64,000 bases of DNA, from contig CBDHHR010001146.1 in assembly GCA_965263245.1 (NCBI GenBank), positions 496,001 to 560,000 on the forward strand, given 5' to 3'. The translations under genes and the position numbers were made by a program. Positions 11,304 to 22,901 of the stretch are shown here, one piece after another. A model generated the notes under the pieces. It was not told where the DNA came from. It did no database searches and saw only the letters and a program-made list of their open reading frames with translations. The stretch comes from DT-68 sp965263245. Its GTDB lineage: Bacteria > Bacillota_I > Bacilli_A > Mycoplasmatales > Metamycoplasmataceae. Each line of letters begins with the position of its first letter. The stretch's first letter is position 1.

Positions 11304-11401
11304 AACATTAAACATAAGTCTTAATTAATGTAATATTGTTATGTTGTGCATTTAAAAAACACCAAAAGAATTCATTTTAAAAAAATGTATTTTTTATGTT
11401 T
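11304..11401. repeat. 3'-flank repeat, copy 1
   Basis: Segment with ATTAAACATAAGTCTTAATT, then TAATATTGTTATG and a terminal block rich in TTTTTATGTTTTTATTTATTTT. It recurs after genes starting at 54358 and 58370 (53160-53254 and 57190-57284), so the duplicated unit includes 3' flanking DNA. Confidence 0.6.
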
Positions 11402-12508
11402 TTATTTATTTTGAATACGACTTTTTCTAACACCAAAAGCTTCAGAATTTACACTAGTTCCACCTGTTTTACTAATTGTTATAACAATAACTTTAATTTT
11501 ATAGGAAATTAAATCATTTACACGAGAATTAGTAACTACACCTGTAAGAGTAACTGTTGTTCCGCGTAAACTTGGATGATTAGGATCACCATTAATATTT
11601 GAAGGATCAATTGCAATTCTTACTTTTCTTTCAACAGCATTTTTATTAGTTGGATTATTAATTATACTTCCACTTGAATCAATTGGAAGTTTGATTAATA
11701 AACTATTATCATTATTATTTATTTTAATATCAAGAATTTGTTTTATTACCGCTATATCTTCATCTGGAGTAAAATTTCTTTTTACTTGAAAAGTTTTGGT
11801 TGTTGTAAGAGTGGTTCCGTTAGTTTTACTAATTGATACAATAATGTTTTTAGGAGTTGTTGAAATTGGTGCATCAACATTCATTGAGACTTGTATTGAT
11901 GTTCCTCTTAAACTAGCATGACTACCTTCCGCATTAATATTTGAAGGATCAATTAAAATCATTATTTTTTTGATAATTGCAATTTTATTAATTCTATTTC
12001 CAACAATTTTTCCGCTAGAGTCACTTGGAAGAGTAATTATTAAATCATTATGACTTTTAGAATCAAGAATTTTCTTTATTGATGATATATCTTTATTAAC
12101 CTCAATGATTGATTGTTTTTTAACTGAAAAACCTTCAATTTCTTTTGAAACTTCATTCTTTGTTAATTTAATAATAATTTTTTGGGGAGTAGTAGAAATA
12201 TTGCTATCATCTTGCATTAAAATTTCAATTTTAACTTCTTTTAAATTTGCTTTTCCAATTAAAGCTTTAACTTTTTCAATAATTTTATCTTGATTATTAG
12301 CAATGATTTTTCCACTTGCATTATTTGAAAGTTCAATAATTTTTTCTTTACTTGTTTTTGCTTTTAAAATTTTGAATATTTTTTCTACATCATTTTCCTT
12401 GTTATTTTGATCTTTGTTAAGAAGAACAATTGGAACTGCTATGGAAGTAGTTAATACTAATAATGTTGTTCCTAATAAAAGTATTTTTTTAGTTTTTGTT
12501 AATTTCAT
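11402..12508 (-). CDS. Short surface protein, three PF04200-like domains (copy B)
   Basis: A 368-residue member with the full unshortened third domain. N-terminus MKLTKTKKILLLGTTLLV gives a membrane segment at residues 8-30. Domain cores include LSNNASGKIIANNQ, LPSDSSGKIVGNR and LPIDSSGSIINNP. The C-terminus continues to RKSRIQNK, a few residues longer than sister copies. Its 3' flank is of the type shared with two copies in the second cluster, so B is their nearest relative by position and ending. Confidence 0.85.
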   Translation of the reverse strand: MKLTKTKKILLLGTTLLVLTTSIAVPIVLLNKDQNNKENDVEKIFKILKAKTSKEKIIELSNNASGKIIANNQDKIIEKVKALIGKANLKEVKIEILMQDDSNISTTPQKIIIKLTKNEVSKEIEGFSVKKQSIIEVNKDISSIKKILDSKSHNDLIITLPSDSSGKIVGNRINKIAIIKKIMILIDPSNINAEGSHASLRGTSIQVSMNVDAPISTTPKNIIVSISKTNGTTLTTTKTFQVKRNFTPDEDIAVIKQILDIKINNNDNSLLIKLPIDSSGSIINNPTNKNAVERKVRIAIDPSNINGDPNHPSLRGTTVTLTGVVTNSRVNDLISYKIKVIVITISKTGGTSVNSEAFGVRKSRIQNK

Positions 12509-12613
12509 AATCTTCCTTACAATTTAAATTATAAAATGTCTCTTTGCAAAAAAAAAAAAAAGCTTATTTAGTAAGCTAAAAACTTTATTTTAAAGGCTTT
12601 AAGATTTTTTTAG
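12509..12613 (-). promoter_or_regulatory. Surface-gene leader, 14-nt tract
   Basis: Tract at 12548-12561 (14 nt), 39 nt before ATG, preceded on the coding strand by AAGCTTTTT/AGCTTACTAAATAAGCTT direct and inverted AAGCTT elements and followed by TATAAT. Confidence 0.75.
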
Positions 12614-12653
12614 CTAAAAAATTAATAATCAATACAATTAAATAATAAAACAA

Positions 12654-14486
12654 TTAATTGCTAGGTTTTTGTCATGAATCTACGTAACCATCTTTAGCTA
12701 TATTTCCTTTAAGAACTTGAAGTTTTGTGTGAATAGTTTTTTCAACTCCATCAATAGTTTTAGTTTCTGAAGCTCCCATTGCTCAAAGGTTTTTAAATTC
12801 ATCTTGAAAAATCGTTCCACCTAAACCATCATTAATACTTAAATTTTTTGTTAATCCATTATTATCATTAGTTCATCCAGTTTTTTCATCATAACCATTT
12901 CCAGAAGGATTTGCTTTAAGAACTTGGAGTTTTGTTTGGTATGCCATTGCTCAAAGGTTTTTAAATTGATCTTGAAAAATTACTCCATTTTGACCATCAA
13001 TAATGTTTGAACCTTTTGTTAATCCGCTATTAGCATTAGTTCATCCAGTTTTTTCATCATAACCATTTTGATTTTGATTTGCTCTAAGAACTTGAAGTTT
13101 TTTATAATATGAGATTATTCAAAGGTTTTTAAAATCATCTTGAAAAATCATTCCACCTCAACCATCAATAACATTTGAACCCTTTGTTAAACCACTATTA
13201 ACACTAGTTCATCCAGTTTTTTCATCATAACCATCACCATTTTCATTTGCTTTAAGAACTTGGAGTCTTGTTCCGTATCCCATTGCTCAGAGATTCTTAA
13301 ATTCATCTTGGAAAATTGTTCCACCATTACCATAAATAATGTTAGAACCTTTTGTTAATCCATTACGAATTACACCACTTCAACCATTAGTTTCATCATA
13401 ACCATCACCGTTTTCATTTACTCTAAGAACTTGGAGTTTTTTATTTCCCATTGTTCAGAGGTTTTTAAATTGATCTTGAAAAATTTTTCCTTTGAAACCA
13501 TCAGTGATGTTTGAACCTTTTGTTAATCCGCTATTAGCATTAGTTCAACCAACGTTTTTATCATAACCATCACCGTTTTCGTTTACTCTAAGAACTTGGA
13601 GTTTTTTATAAATTGACATTGCTCAGAGATTTTTAAATTCATCTTGAAAAATTACTCCGTTTTTACCATCAGTAATGTTTGAACCTTTTGTTAGTCCTTT
13701 ATTAGCACTCATTCAACCAAAGCTTTCATCATAACCATCACCGTTTTCATTTGCTCTAAGAACTTGAAGACTTGTTCCGTTTCCCATTGTTCAAAGGTTT
13801 TTAAATTCATCTTGAAAAATTACTCCGTTTTGACCATTAATAATGTTTGAACCTTTTAATAATGGTTCGCCATTTTCATCATTATCATTAGTTCAAGAAT
13901 TTACATAACCATCACCGTTTTTGTTTATTTTAAGAACCTGAAGTTTTTTGTCAATAGTTTTTTTAGTTCCGTTAACATCTTTGGTTATTGAGGTACTCAT
14001 TGCTCAAAGGTTTCCAAATGAATCTTGAAAAATTGTTCCGCCGTTACCATCAACAATATTTGAATTTTTTAATAAATTAGCTTTTTTAACATAAATTTCT
14101 AATGTTAAATTTTGGAACCCAACATTAATATTAAGAATAACTTTAGTTCTAATTTCTAAATTTAAAGATGAAAGGTTAAAACTAATTTTTGAAAGATCAT
14201 CATTATTTAATGAAATATTTTCTTTTTGAAGTTGGTTTTTAATTGCGCTTTTAATTTCATTTTGGTTTGAAGTTGCAACATTAGGAGCAATTAAAATATT
14301 TTTATTAATTATTTTTTCTTTAATTTCGTTTATTCTAATTACATTTTCAACGTTTTTTTTATTTTGATTTTCTTGATCATTATTTTTTTTAGTATTTAAA
14401 AATAAAACAGAGGCAATAGTCGCAGTTGTTAATGTTCCTAACGTTGCTCCTAATAAAAACATTTTTTTAATTTTTGATAATTTCAT
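12654..14486 (-). CDS. Long variable surface protein with one PF04200-like domain and eight repeats
   Basis: A 610-residue, compact member of the long class. A membrane segment at residues 9-31 is followed by only one domain (about 50-145, with ILIAPNVATSNQNEIKSAI), then eight FQDxFxNLW repeats from residue ~152 to the end (cores ending AMSTS, TMGNG, AMSIY, TMGNK, AMGYG, IISYY, AMAYQ, AMGAS). Losing three domains while keeping eight repeats argues that the repeat number is fixed by structure. The C-terminus is VDSWQKPSN, shared with other long copies. Confidence 0.85.
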
Positions 14487-14575
14487 AGTTTTCCTTATAT
14501 TTCAATTATAAAATGTTTCCTTACAAAAAAAAAAAAAAGGTTTATTTTGAAGACTTTAAGATTTTTTATTTAAAA
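14487..14575 (-). promoter_or_regulatory. Surface-gene leader, 14-nt tract, shortened upstream part
   Basis: Tract at 14525-14538, 38 nt before ATG. The flank reads CCTTAC rather than the usual CTTTGC, and the AAGCTT elements upstream of the tract are missing; only the GACTTTAAGATTTTTTA end is kept. Confidence 0.7.
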
Positions 14576-14655
14576 AATTTATTTAAAATTAAACTATTGA
14601 ATAAATTAGTTTTATTAAAATAGATGTTTCTTTTTGATATAGTTTTTATATTTTT

Positions 14656-14957
14656 TTAAATATGAGATTTTTTAACAAAAAACTTTATAACTTCTAAACT
14701 AGTTCCATCAGTTTTACTAATTTTTATAACAATTATCTTAGAAATAGTAGAAATTAAATCATTTTCTGTAGGAGAAACTAGGAAAAGTTTTGTAAGAGTA
14801 ATTCTTGTTCCACGTAAACTTGGATGATTAGCATCACCATTAGTATTTGAAGGATCAATTAATATTCTTATTTTTCTTTCAATTGCATTTTTATTAGTTT
14901 GATTATTAATAATACTTCCACTTGAACTACTCGGAAGAGTAATTATTAAATCATTTA
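14656..14957 (-). pseudogene. 3' remnant of a short surface gene
   Basis: Only about the last 100 codons of a third PF04200-like domain remain, in frame from NDLIITLPSSSSGSIINN through DPSNTNGDANHPSLRGT to VKKSHI and a TAA at 14656. There is no membrane segment, leader or start; homology stops abruptly near 14957. A relic of deletion or recombination between surface genes, possibly still usable as a donor of sequence. Confidence 0.75.
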
Positions 14958-15267
14958 AAATGTCTACACTTCAAATTATTTGATAATTTAAATTCAAAAT
15001 TATTTTATTTTTTGATAATCCAAATATGAATTCAATCTATATTTTAAAAGTTTTAACTACAAAATTTATATCATTATTGATATTTTAATAATATAATTAT
15101 TTATGTAGAATTATATTAAAAAAAATTCAAATATTTATAAAAATTTTAAAATGTCAAGATTACATTTTTTAAATACACAAAAAGAATTAAAAAATATTTT
15201 CAATTTGACATTTTTTTAAATTACAATTTGTACTTTTTTTAATTGAAGAAAACAAAAAGGTTTAAAA
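14958..15267. other. A+T-rich spacer with TTGACA-type promoter region for the 1526-residue gene
   Basis: No ORF. AAAATGTCAA near 15150 and TTGACATTTT near 15204 form an inverted repeat; the second arm contains a perfect TTGACA -35 hexamer, followed by seven Ts and weak -10 candidates (TACAAT). No 13-15 nt poly-T tract, unlike the other surface genes. Confidence 0.4.
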
Positions 15268-18200
15268 ATGAAAAAAACAAAAAAACAAATCAAAAATTGA
15301 AAAAAAATTAAAAATTTTACTTTACTGGGACTTATTTCAAGTGTGGTTGTTGGAACTGTGGGAATAATTTTAAACAATAAAAAAACAAAAACTAATGTTA
15401 AATCTTCAAAAAATAATTATCAAACATTAATTTCAAAAATTAAGGATAAAGATTTAGTAATTAACAAAGACGTTGATACTTCAACTGATGCAAAAATACT
15501 TTTAGCAATTAAAAACCAACTTAAAAAGGAAAACCCTTTATTAAGTGACAAAGATCTTTCAAAAATTACTGATAATATAACTTATCTTCTTCCCGGAGTT
15601 AAAACAAATGTTCTTTTAACAATTTTGGTTGATACTCAACTTTATACTATTAACATTAAAGTTACTAGACCCTTAAATGACTTTGAAGCAGTTAATGATG
15701 TTAAAAATGCACTTAAAAATCTTACTGCAAAAGAAATTACAATTAGTGCAAATTCCGGAACAATTACCAGTAATAAAGCAGCTATAAAAAATGCACTTAA
15801 TAAATTAATTAGTTCTTCAAAAATTAATTTAAGAGAAACAAATATTTTCATTAAAAACCAAAATATTGAATTAACACTAAGCGGAACACCTTTTACAATT
15901 TTGATTTCTAAAGAAGATATAAACCAAGAACTTGGTTCAGAATTTATAGTTAAAAGAAGTAAAAATGTTCAAGAAATAAATAATGATCAAGTTGTCGTAA
16001 TTAAAAACAAAATTATAAATAAAGATTTAATAATTGATAAAGATGTTGATACTTCAACTGATGCAAAAATACTTTTAGCAATTAAAAATCAACTTAAAAT
16101 TCAAAATTCTTCATTGAGTAATGAAGATCTTTTAAAAATAGATGATAATATTGATTCACTTACTCCGGGAGTAAAAACAAACGTGGTTTTAAAAGTTTCA
16201 ATTGGTGATCAATTTGATACTATTAACATTAAAGTTATTAGACCCTTAAATGATGTTGAAGCAGTTAATGATGTTAAAAATGAACTTGAAAATCTTGCTT
16301 CAAAAGAAATTCAGATTAATGCGGCTTATAAAACAATTACTAATAATAAACAAATCATAAAAAACGCTCTTAATAAATTAATTAGTTCTTCAAAAATTAA
16401 TTTAAAAGGGACAAATATTTCAATCAAAAACGAAAACACTAAATTAACTTTTGACGGAGTACCTTTTACAGTTTTAATTTCTAAAGGAAATGTAACTCAA
16501 GAAATTACTTCATTATTTGTAGTTAAACTAATTAAAAATAACGTTGAACAAAACAAAGAAAAAATTGCTCTTATTAAATCAAAAATTAAAGTTAAAACTT
16601 TCAACATAGATAAAGATGTTGATACTTCAAACGATGCAAAAACACTTTTAGCAATTAAAAATCAACTTAAAAAAGAAAATCCTTTACTAAGTGATGAGGA
16701 TCTTTCAAAAATTGAAGACAATATTACTTTGCTTGCTCCTAATAAAAAAACATCTGTAACTTTAATAATTTCAATTGGTTCTGAAAGAGATGTTGTCAAA
16801 ATTTCAATCGAAAGAAGTTATAGCGACCTTGAATCAGTTAATTTTACTAAAAATCAACTTGAAAATTTTTCTCCAAAAGAAATTACAATTAGTGCAACTT
16901 CTGGAACAATTACTAATAATAAAGATCTTATAGTAAAAACTCTTAAAGAAAATTATGGATTTTCAATAATTTTAGGTAAATATCGAACAAATATTGCAAT
17001 TAAAGAAGAAGATACAAGATTAACTCTAGAAGGGGTACCTTTTACAATTTTAATTACTAAAGGAGCTTTAACAAAAGAAATTAATTCAATGTATACAGTT
17101 AAAAGAAGTAAAACTACTCAAGAAAAAAATAAAGATGAAGTTGTTAAGATTAAAAATAAAATTGTCAATAAAAATTTAATAATTAGTAAAAACGTTGATA
17201 CTTCAAAAGATGCAGCAACACTTCTAGCGATCAAAAACCAACTTAAAAAACAAAATCCTTCATTAAATGATGAAGAACTTGCAAAAATTAATGATGACAT
17301 TACTTTGCTTGAACCAGAAAAAAGAACACCTGTTATTTTAACAATTTTAGTTGGTGTTGAAAGTGATACAGTCAAAATTTGAATCGAAAGAGATTTAAGT
17401 GACATTGAATCAATTGACGCTGTGAAAAATAAGCTTGAAAATCTTTCTCCAAAAGAAATTACAATTAGTGCAATTTCAGGAACAATCACCGACCATAAAG
17501 CAACTATATCTAATGATCTTAAAGCATTAATCAAATCTTCAAACATTGATTTAAAAGGAACAATTATTTCAATTAAAAATCAAAATACAAAATTAACTTT
17601 AAACGGAGTTCCTTTTACAATTTTAATCTCTAAAGGAACTACAACCAAAGAAATTACTTCATTGTATACAGTTAAAAGAAGTAGAAACAATCAAGAAATA
17701 AATAGTTATAAAGTTACTACAATTAAAAATAAAATTGTCAATAAAGATTTAATAATTAACAAAGATGTTGATACTTCAAGTGATGAAAAAATACTTTTAG
17801 CAATTAAAAACCAACTTAAAAAACAAAATCCTTCATTAAGTGATGAAGAACTTACAAAAATTACTGACAACATTTCTTCCCTTGTTCCAGGAGCAAGAAC
17901 AAATGTGGTTTTAACAATTTCAGTTGGTACTAAATCTGATACTATTGAGATTCAAGTTACAAGACCTTTAAGTGATCTTGAATCAGTTGATGTTGTTAAA
18001 AATGAACTTGAAAATCTTGATTCAAAAGAAATTATAATTAGGACAAATTCTGGAACAATTACTGATAATAAGCAAGCTATGATTGAAGCTTTTAATTTAT
18101 TGATTGGTTCTTCAAACATTGATTTAAGAGAAACAAACGTTTTAATTAAAGAAGAAGATACGCAAATAACATTATCAGGAATTCCGTTTACAATTGAAAT

Positions 18201-19848
18201 TACTAAAGGGTTAATAAACAAAGAGATTGTTTCAATATTTAGAGTTAAAAAAATTCTCAATCATCAACTAATAGTTTCAGAAATAAAATCAAAAATCAAA
18301 AATAAAGTTCTCATAATACCAAAAAATGTTGATACTTCAAATGATGCAAAAACACTTTTAGCAATTAAAAACCAACTTAAAGTTGAAAATCCTCTGTTAA
18401 ATGATAAAGAACTTGAAAAAATTACAGATAATGTTATATATTTAAAACCCGAAAAGAAAATTCTTGTAACTTTGAAAATTAAATCAGAAAACGTAAGTGA
18501 ATTAGTTAAAATTTTTGTTACAAAAAAAAGAAATATAAAATTATGAACTAAAAATTCTGCAGCTGAATGAGGTTCTAATATTAAAGATGGTCTTGGCGGA
18601 ACAATTTTTCAAGATTCTTTAGGAAACATTTGATCAATGGGTTCTCAAAAAAAACTTCAAGTTCTTAAATTAAATTTTTTAAGATGAGAAAATAGCACAA
18701 AAACTGGTTTAACAAAAGCATCTAATATTAAAGATGGAGAATACGGAATAATTTTTGAAGATTCTTCGGGAAACCTTTGAGCAATGGGTAAAAGTTCTAA
18801 ACTCCAAGTCCTTAAGATAAACCAAAATAAAGATGGTTATATAAACACAGGTTGAGACAGTAATAATTTACCTTCAGCAACTGGATTATTAAAAGGTTCT
18901 AATATTGAAAATGCAGAATTTGGATTTATTTTTGAAGACTCCTCTGGAAACCTTTGGGCAATGGGGAAAGAAACAAAACTTCAAGTTCTTAAAAAACTAA
19001 AAGATGGTTCTTTTGCTAATGCATGAACTGATGACAATAGCAAAAATGGTGAACCATTATTAAAAGGTTCTAACATTGTTGATGGAAAAAAAGGATTTAT
19101 TTTTGAAGATTCTTCGGGAAACATTTGAGCAATGGGTAAAGGAACAAAACTTCAAGTTCTTGCTAAAAAACAAGATGGTACTTTTGAAGATGCATGAAGC
19201 AGTAACGGAAAATTATTAAATGGTTCTAATATTAAAAATGGAGAATCAGGATTTATGTTTGAAGATTCATTTGGAAACCTTTGAGCAATTGCTAATTCAA
19301 AACTCCAAGTTTTACGTAAAAAAGAAGATGGTACTTTTGCAAATTCCTGAAATGATAATAATGAACCATTATTAAAAAATTCTAATATAAGAGAGACTAA
19401 AGGAATATTTATGTTTCAAGATTCTTCTAAAAACCTTTGAGCAATGACCAAAGATTCTAAACTTAAAATTCTTAAAGCAAATGAAAACGGTGATGGTTAT
19501 GTAGATTCTTGAACTGATAAAAATAAGAAAAATGGTGAACCATTATTAAAAGGTTCAAAAATTACCAACGGACATTCAGGATTTATTTTTGAAGACTCTT
19601 CCGGAAACCTTTGAGCAATGGGCAAAGGAACAAAACTCCAAGTTCTTGTCAAAAATGAAGACGGTTCTTTTGCAGATTCATGAACTGATGATAAGAGCGA
19701 AAATGGTGAACCATTATTAAAAGGTTCAAGAATTAGTGACGGACACTTAGGGTTTATTTTTGAAGACTCTTCTGGAAACCTTTGAGCAGTAGGGAAAAAA
19801 TCACCACTTCAAGTATTTGATAAAACACAACAAAAATGAAAATCTTAA
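15268..19848 (+). CDS. Giant surface protein: alternating domain repeats plus eight FEDSSGNLW repeats
   Basis: A 1526-residue protein in one frame with TGA as Trp. Residues 17-33 form the membrane segment. Between residues ~45 and ~1090 two ~85-100 residue PF04200-like modules alternate: type A (NKDVDTSTDAKILLAIKNQL core, six copies) and type B (LENLSPKEITISAxSGTIT core, five copies). The C-terminal 414 residues hold eight ~52-residue repeats with FEDSSGNLWAMG rather than the FQDEFKNLW of the others, so this is a separate branch. The start has AAAGG upstream. It has a different promoter, so it is probably not controlled by poly-T variation. Confidence 0.85.
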
Positions 19849-19943
19849 AAAATAGTAATTTTAAAATAGATTATTAATGTGCATACAAATCTAAAAACTT
19901 TTGTATTATGTAATATATAATTTAGATAAAATAAAGGAAAATA

Positions 19944-21224
19944 ATGATAAAGTTAAATTTAAAAAATGCTGTTAGAGATATTTCTATTCAAAAATATAAA
20001 AGAAATGTCAAAATCATTGCCAACAGAATTGAAAAGTTAGAATCTGAAGGTTTTGAATGATTAGGTTGAAAAGACCAGCCTAAAAACATTCATCCGTGAG
20101 AAATTGGCGACATTAACCAAACTGCTAAAAGATTGGTAAAACAAAACATTGAACTTTTGGTTGTGATTGGAATTGGTGGTGCTTTTTTAGGTTCAAAAGC
20201 AGCTATCGAAATGATTCAAGGAGAATATCCAGAAAAACAAAAAATTGAAATTATGTACGTTGGTGAATCAATTTCTTCTTCTAATTTACAACAAAAATTA
20301 ATTTATGCTGAAAATAAAAACTTTGCCATCAACATTATTTCAAAATACGGAAAAGGCATTGAATCAGGAATAGCATTTAGATTATTTAAAAAATTATTAG
20401 AGGATAAAATCGGAATTTATAATTCTCGAAAGTTTGTTTTTGTTACAACCGATCCAACAAAGGGTAAATTATTTCAAATCGCCAAAGAAAAAAGGTATAA
20501 AACTTTCGCAATACCAAGTAACATTGGAGAAAGATTTTCGGTATTAACACCTGTAGGGTTATTCCCCATGGCTTGTGCCGGAATTAACATAGAAAAAATT
20601 ATTGAAAGTGCTAAAAAAGCAAATGAGGTTTATAAAATTGCTAATCTTAATGAAAACATTGCTTATAAATATGCTGTTGCAAGAATAATTTTAAATAAAA
20701 GTTTAAATGTAGAATTAATGGTTCAATATGAACCCCAAATGAAAGCGTTCAACGAATGATGAAAACATTTGGCTAGTGAATCAGAAGGCAAAAACCAAAG
20801 GGGACTTTTCCCAGCTAGTGCAATATTTTCAACCGATCTTCATTCTTTAGGTCAATATCTTCAAGATGGAAAAAAAATTTTATTTGAAACGGTTATGACT
20901 GTAAAAGAACCTAATTCTAACGTTTCAATTATCCTTGAAGAAAAAAACTTTGATAATTTAAATTATCTTGTTAATAATGATGTTCATAAAATTAATAAAA
21001 CTGTCTTTGAATCTGTCACAGAAGCTCATGTAAAAATTGCCAAAATTCCTAATATTCACATTGAATTTGACAAAATGGATGAATCAGGATTTGGAGAATT
21101 AATAATGTTTTTCAAAAGAGCAATTACAATGACAGCATATTTATTAAAAGTTAATCCGTTTAGTCAACCCGGGGTTGAAGTTTATAAACAAAACGTGTTT
21201 AAAAACCTTAATAAACCAGAGTAA
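19944..21224 (+). CDS. pgi: Glucose-6-phosphate isomerase
   Basis: A 426-residue cytoplasmic enzyme interconverting glucose-6-phosphate and fructose-6-phosphate at the start of glycolysis. Visible are VIGIGGAFLGSKAA (phosphosugar-binding SIS start), VFVTTDPTKGKL, the family block NIGERFSVLTPVGLFP, the SEGKNQRGLFPAS segment, and the C-terminal KVNPFSQPGVEVYK. Length is normal for mycoplasmal Pgi. Several TGA-Trp codons. ATG at 19944 follows AAAGGAAAA; TATAAT lies ~30 nt upstream, so this one has an ordinary leader. It is convergent with the next gene, 5 nt between stops. Confidence 0.96.
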
Positions 21225-21229
21225 TAAAA

Positions 21230-22822
21230 TTATTTTTTAATTTCATAACCAATAAAATTTTTATTTGTTAAGTATTTTTTAGCAAATTTTTCGGTTTCAA
21301 CTGTTGCTGAAATTCCCCAAAATATTCCTTTAGCTTCAAAACTTTTACTTGCTTGTTTAATTATTTCTTCATATCCAAGGTTTTTAACTTGGTCCTTAAA
21401 ATGAATGTTGATTCCGTGGTTATTAATTATGTTTAACCTATTGATAAATTTTTCTTCAGATTTTGCAACTTTATAATCAAGACCTGCCAGTACATAATTT
21501 TCTCCGGATATTTTACCTATTTGGTCGTATAAAAATTTTTCTTTTCTGTCACCTTCACCTAAAAGCGAAACAATCGAAGAATTAATAAGTTCACCTATTT
21601 GAATTAAACCAATGTTTCCGTAATATTTTTGAGCTCCAGACCAAACTCCAACGGTACACATGCAAGATTCTTTGGTTATAGCTTTAAACTGTTTTTTATG
21701 ACTTGCGATTTTATAAATATTATCACCAATAAATTTTGGATCTTTGTTTATAGCGTCAAATTCAACAACTTTATTAGTGATTATGTTTGATTCAAGTTGT
21801 CCGTATAAATCTTTAACATTATCTAAAATTGGAACCATTACTTTATGTTTTCCAAAATTTTCGTTTTTGATTATTTTATAAATTACTTTTAATATTGAAA
21901 AATCTTCAAGACCAATTCCCACTGAATCAAATATTGTTATTTCCGAGTCATTTTCCCTACCTAGTTTTGATTTATTACATATTTCTCACATTTCTGCATG
22001 TACAATTGTTTTTGCAGTTGCTTTATCAAATTTTTGAATTTCTCCTTCGATAAATGATTGGTCAAAAAATTCAACCACAACTTTTGAATTTGGTAGTTGA
22101 AGAACTTCTTTTTCAAACTCAGTTTTACCCGGAGCATCTCCCCCGAGACCAGATAAATGCATACCTTTTTCAACCCAATCACTTTTAATGACTTGAACTT
22201 CTGCTTTTGTAGCAGTTACTACAACCACAATATCACAACCTTTAATGGCTTTTTGGGTCGAATTAAATCTTATAAATTTAACTTTTGGGTATTTTTTTAT
22301 AATGTTATTTTCAAATTTATCCATTGCTTTTGGATCGGTGTCATAATAATGAATTTCTTTAATATTTCTAATCAATTTATGGGCAATTATTTGAAACTCA
22401 GATTGAGCTCCTGTTCCTATTATTGCTAATTTAGTAGAATTTGCTCTTGACATGTACTTTGCTGCTAAAGCAGCTGTTGCAGCAGTTCTAATAGCAGTTA
22501 GAATTGTCATTTCCGTAATAAATACTGGATAACCATCATACGTTGTATTAAGTTGTCCAACCGCTGAAATTGTAAGTTTATTTTGTGATGGGTTAACAGG
22601 ATGACCGTTGACACATTTATAAATAAAAAAATCTTTATTGGCAGTAGGCATTAATTCGATAACACCATTTGGTACATAAAAAGCAGGACGAGGGATTATA
22701 TCAAAATCTTGTCATTTTGAAAAATCATGTTCAATACGATCCATAGTTTGTTTAATAATATTTTTTAAACCATGTTTTTGGATAATGGTTTTAATTGCGT
22801 TTACATCTAATATTTTTTGCAT
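21230..22822 (-). CDS. Ornithine cyclodeaminase fused to an arginase-like, apparently metal-less tail
   Basis: A 530-residue protein. Residues 1-345 are a full ornithine cyclodeaminase (ornithine to proline plus ammonia, NAD-dependent): GVIELMPT, substrate Lys in YKCVNGHPVNP, Rossmann IIGTGAQSEFQ near residue 135, IEGEIQ, and IFDSVGIGLEDFS. Residues ~346-530 are extra. Their order of strands (GLIQIGE, ENYVLAGLDY, NNHGINIHFKDQVKNLGYEEIIKQA, IFWGISA) follows the arginase fold, but the GGDHS, DAHxD and SxDxD metal ligands are absent. One TGA-Trp. Good AAGGA site before ATG at 22822. The first part is secure; the tail assignment is a hypothesis. Confidence 0.8.
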
Positions 22823-22901
22823 TTTTTTCCTTAACTTTAGTATGTTATAACAAATTGTTTGAATAAAATTATAACTAAAATAATTATAATTTATTATTTA
22901 T

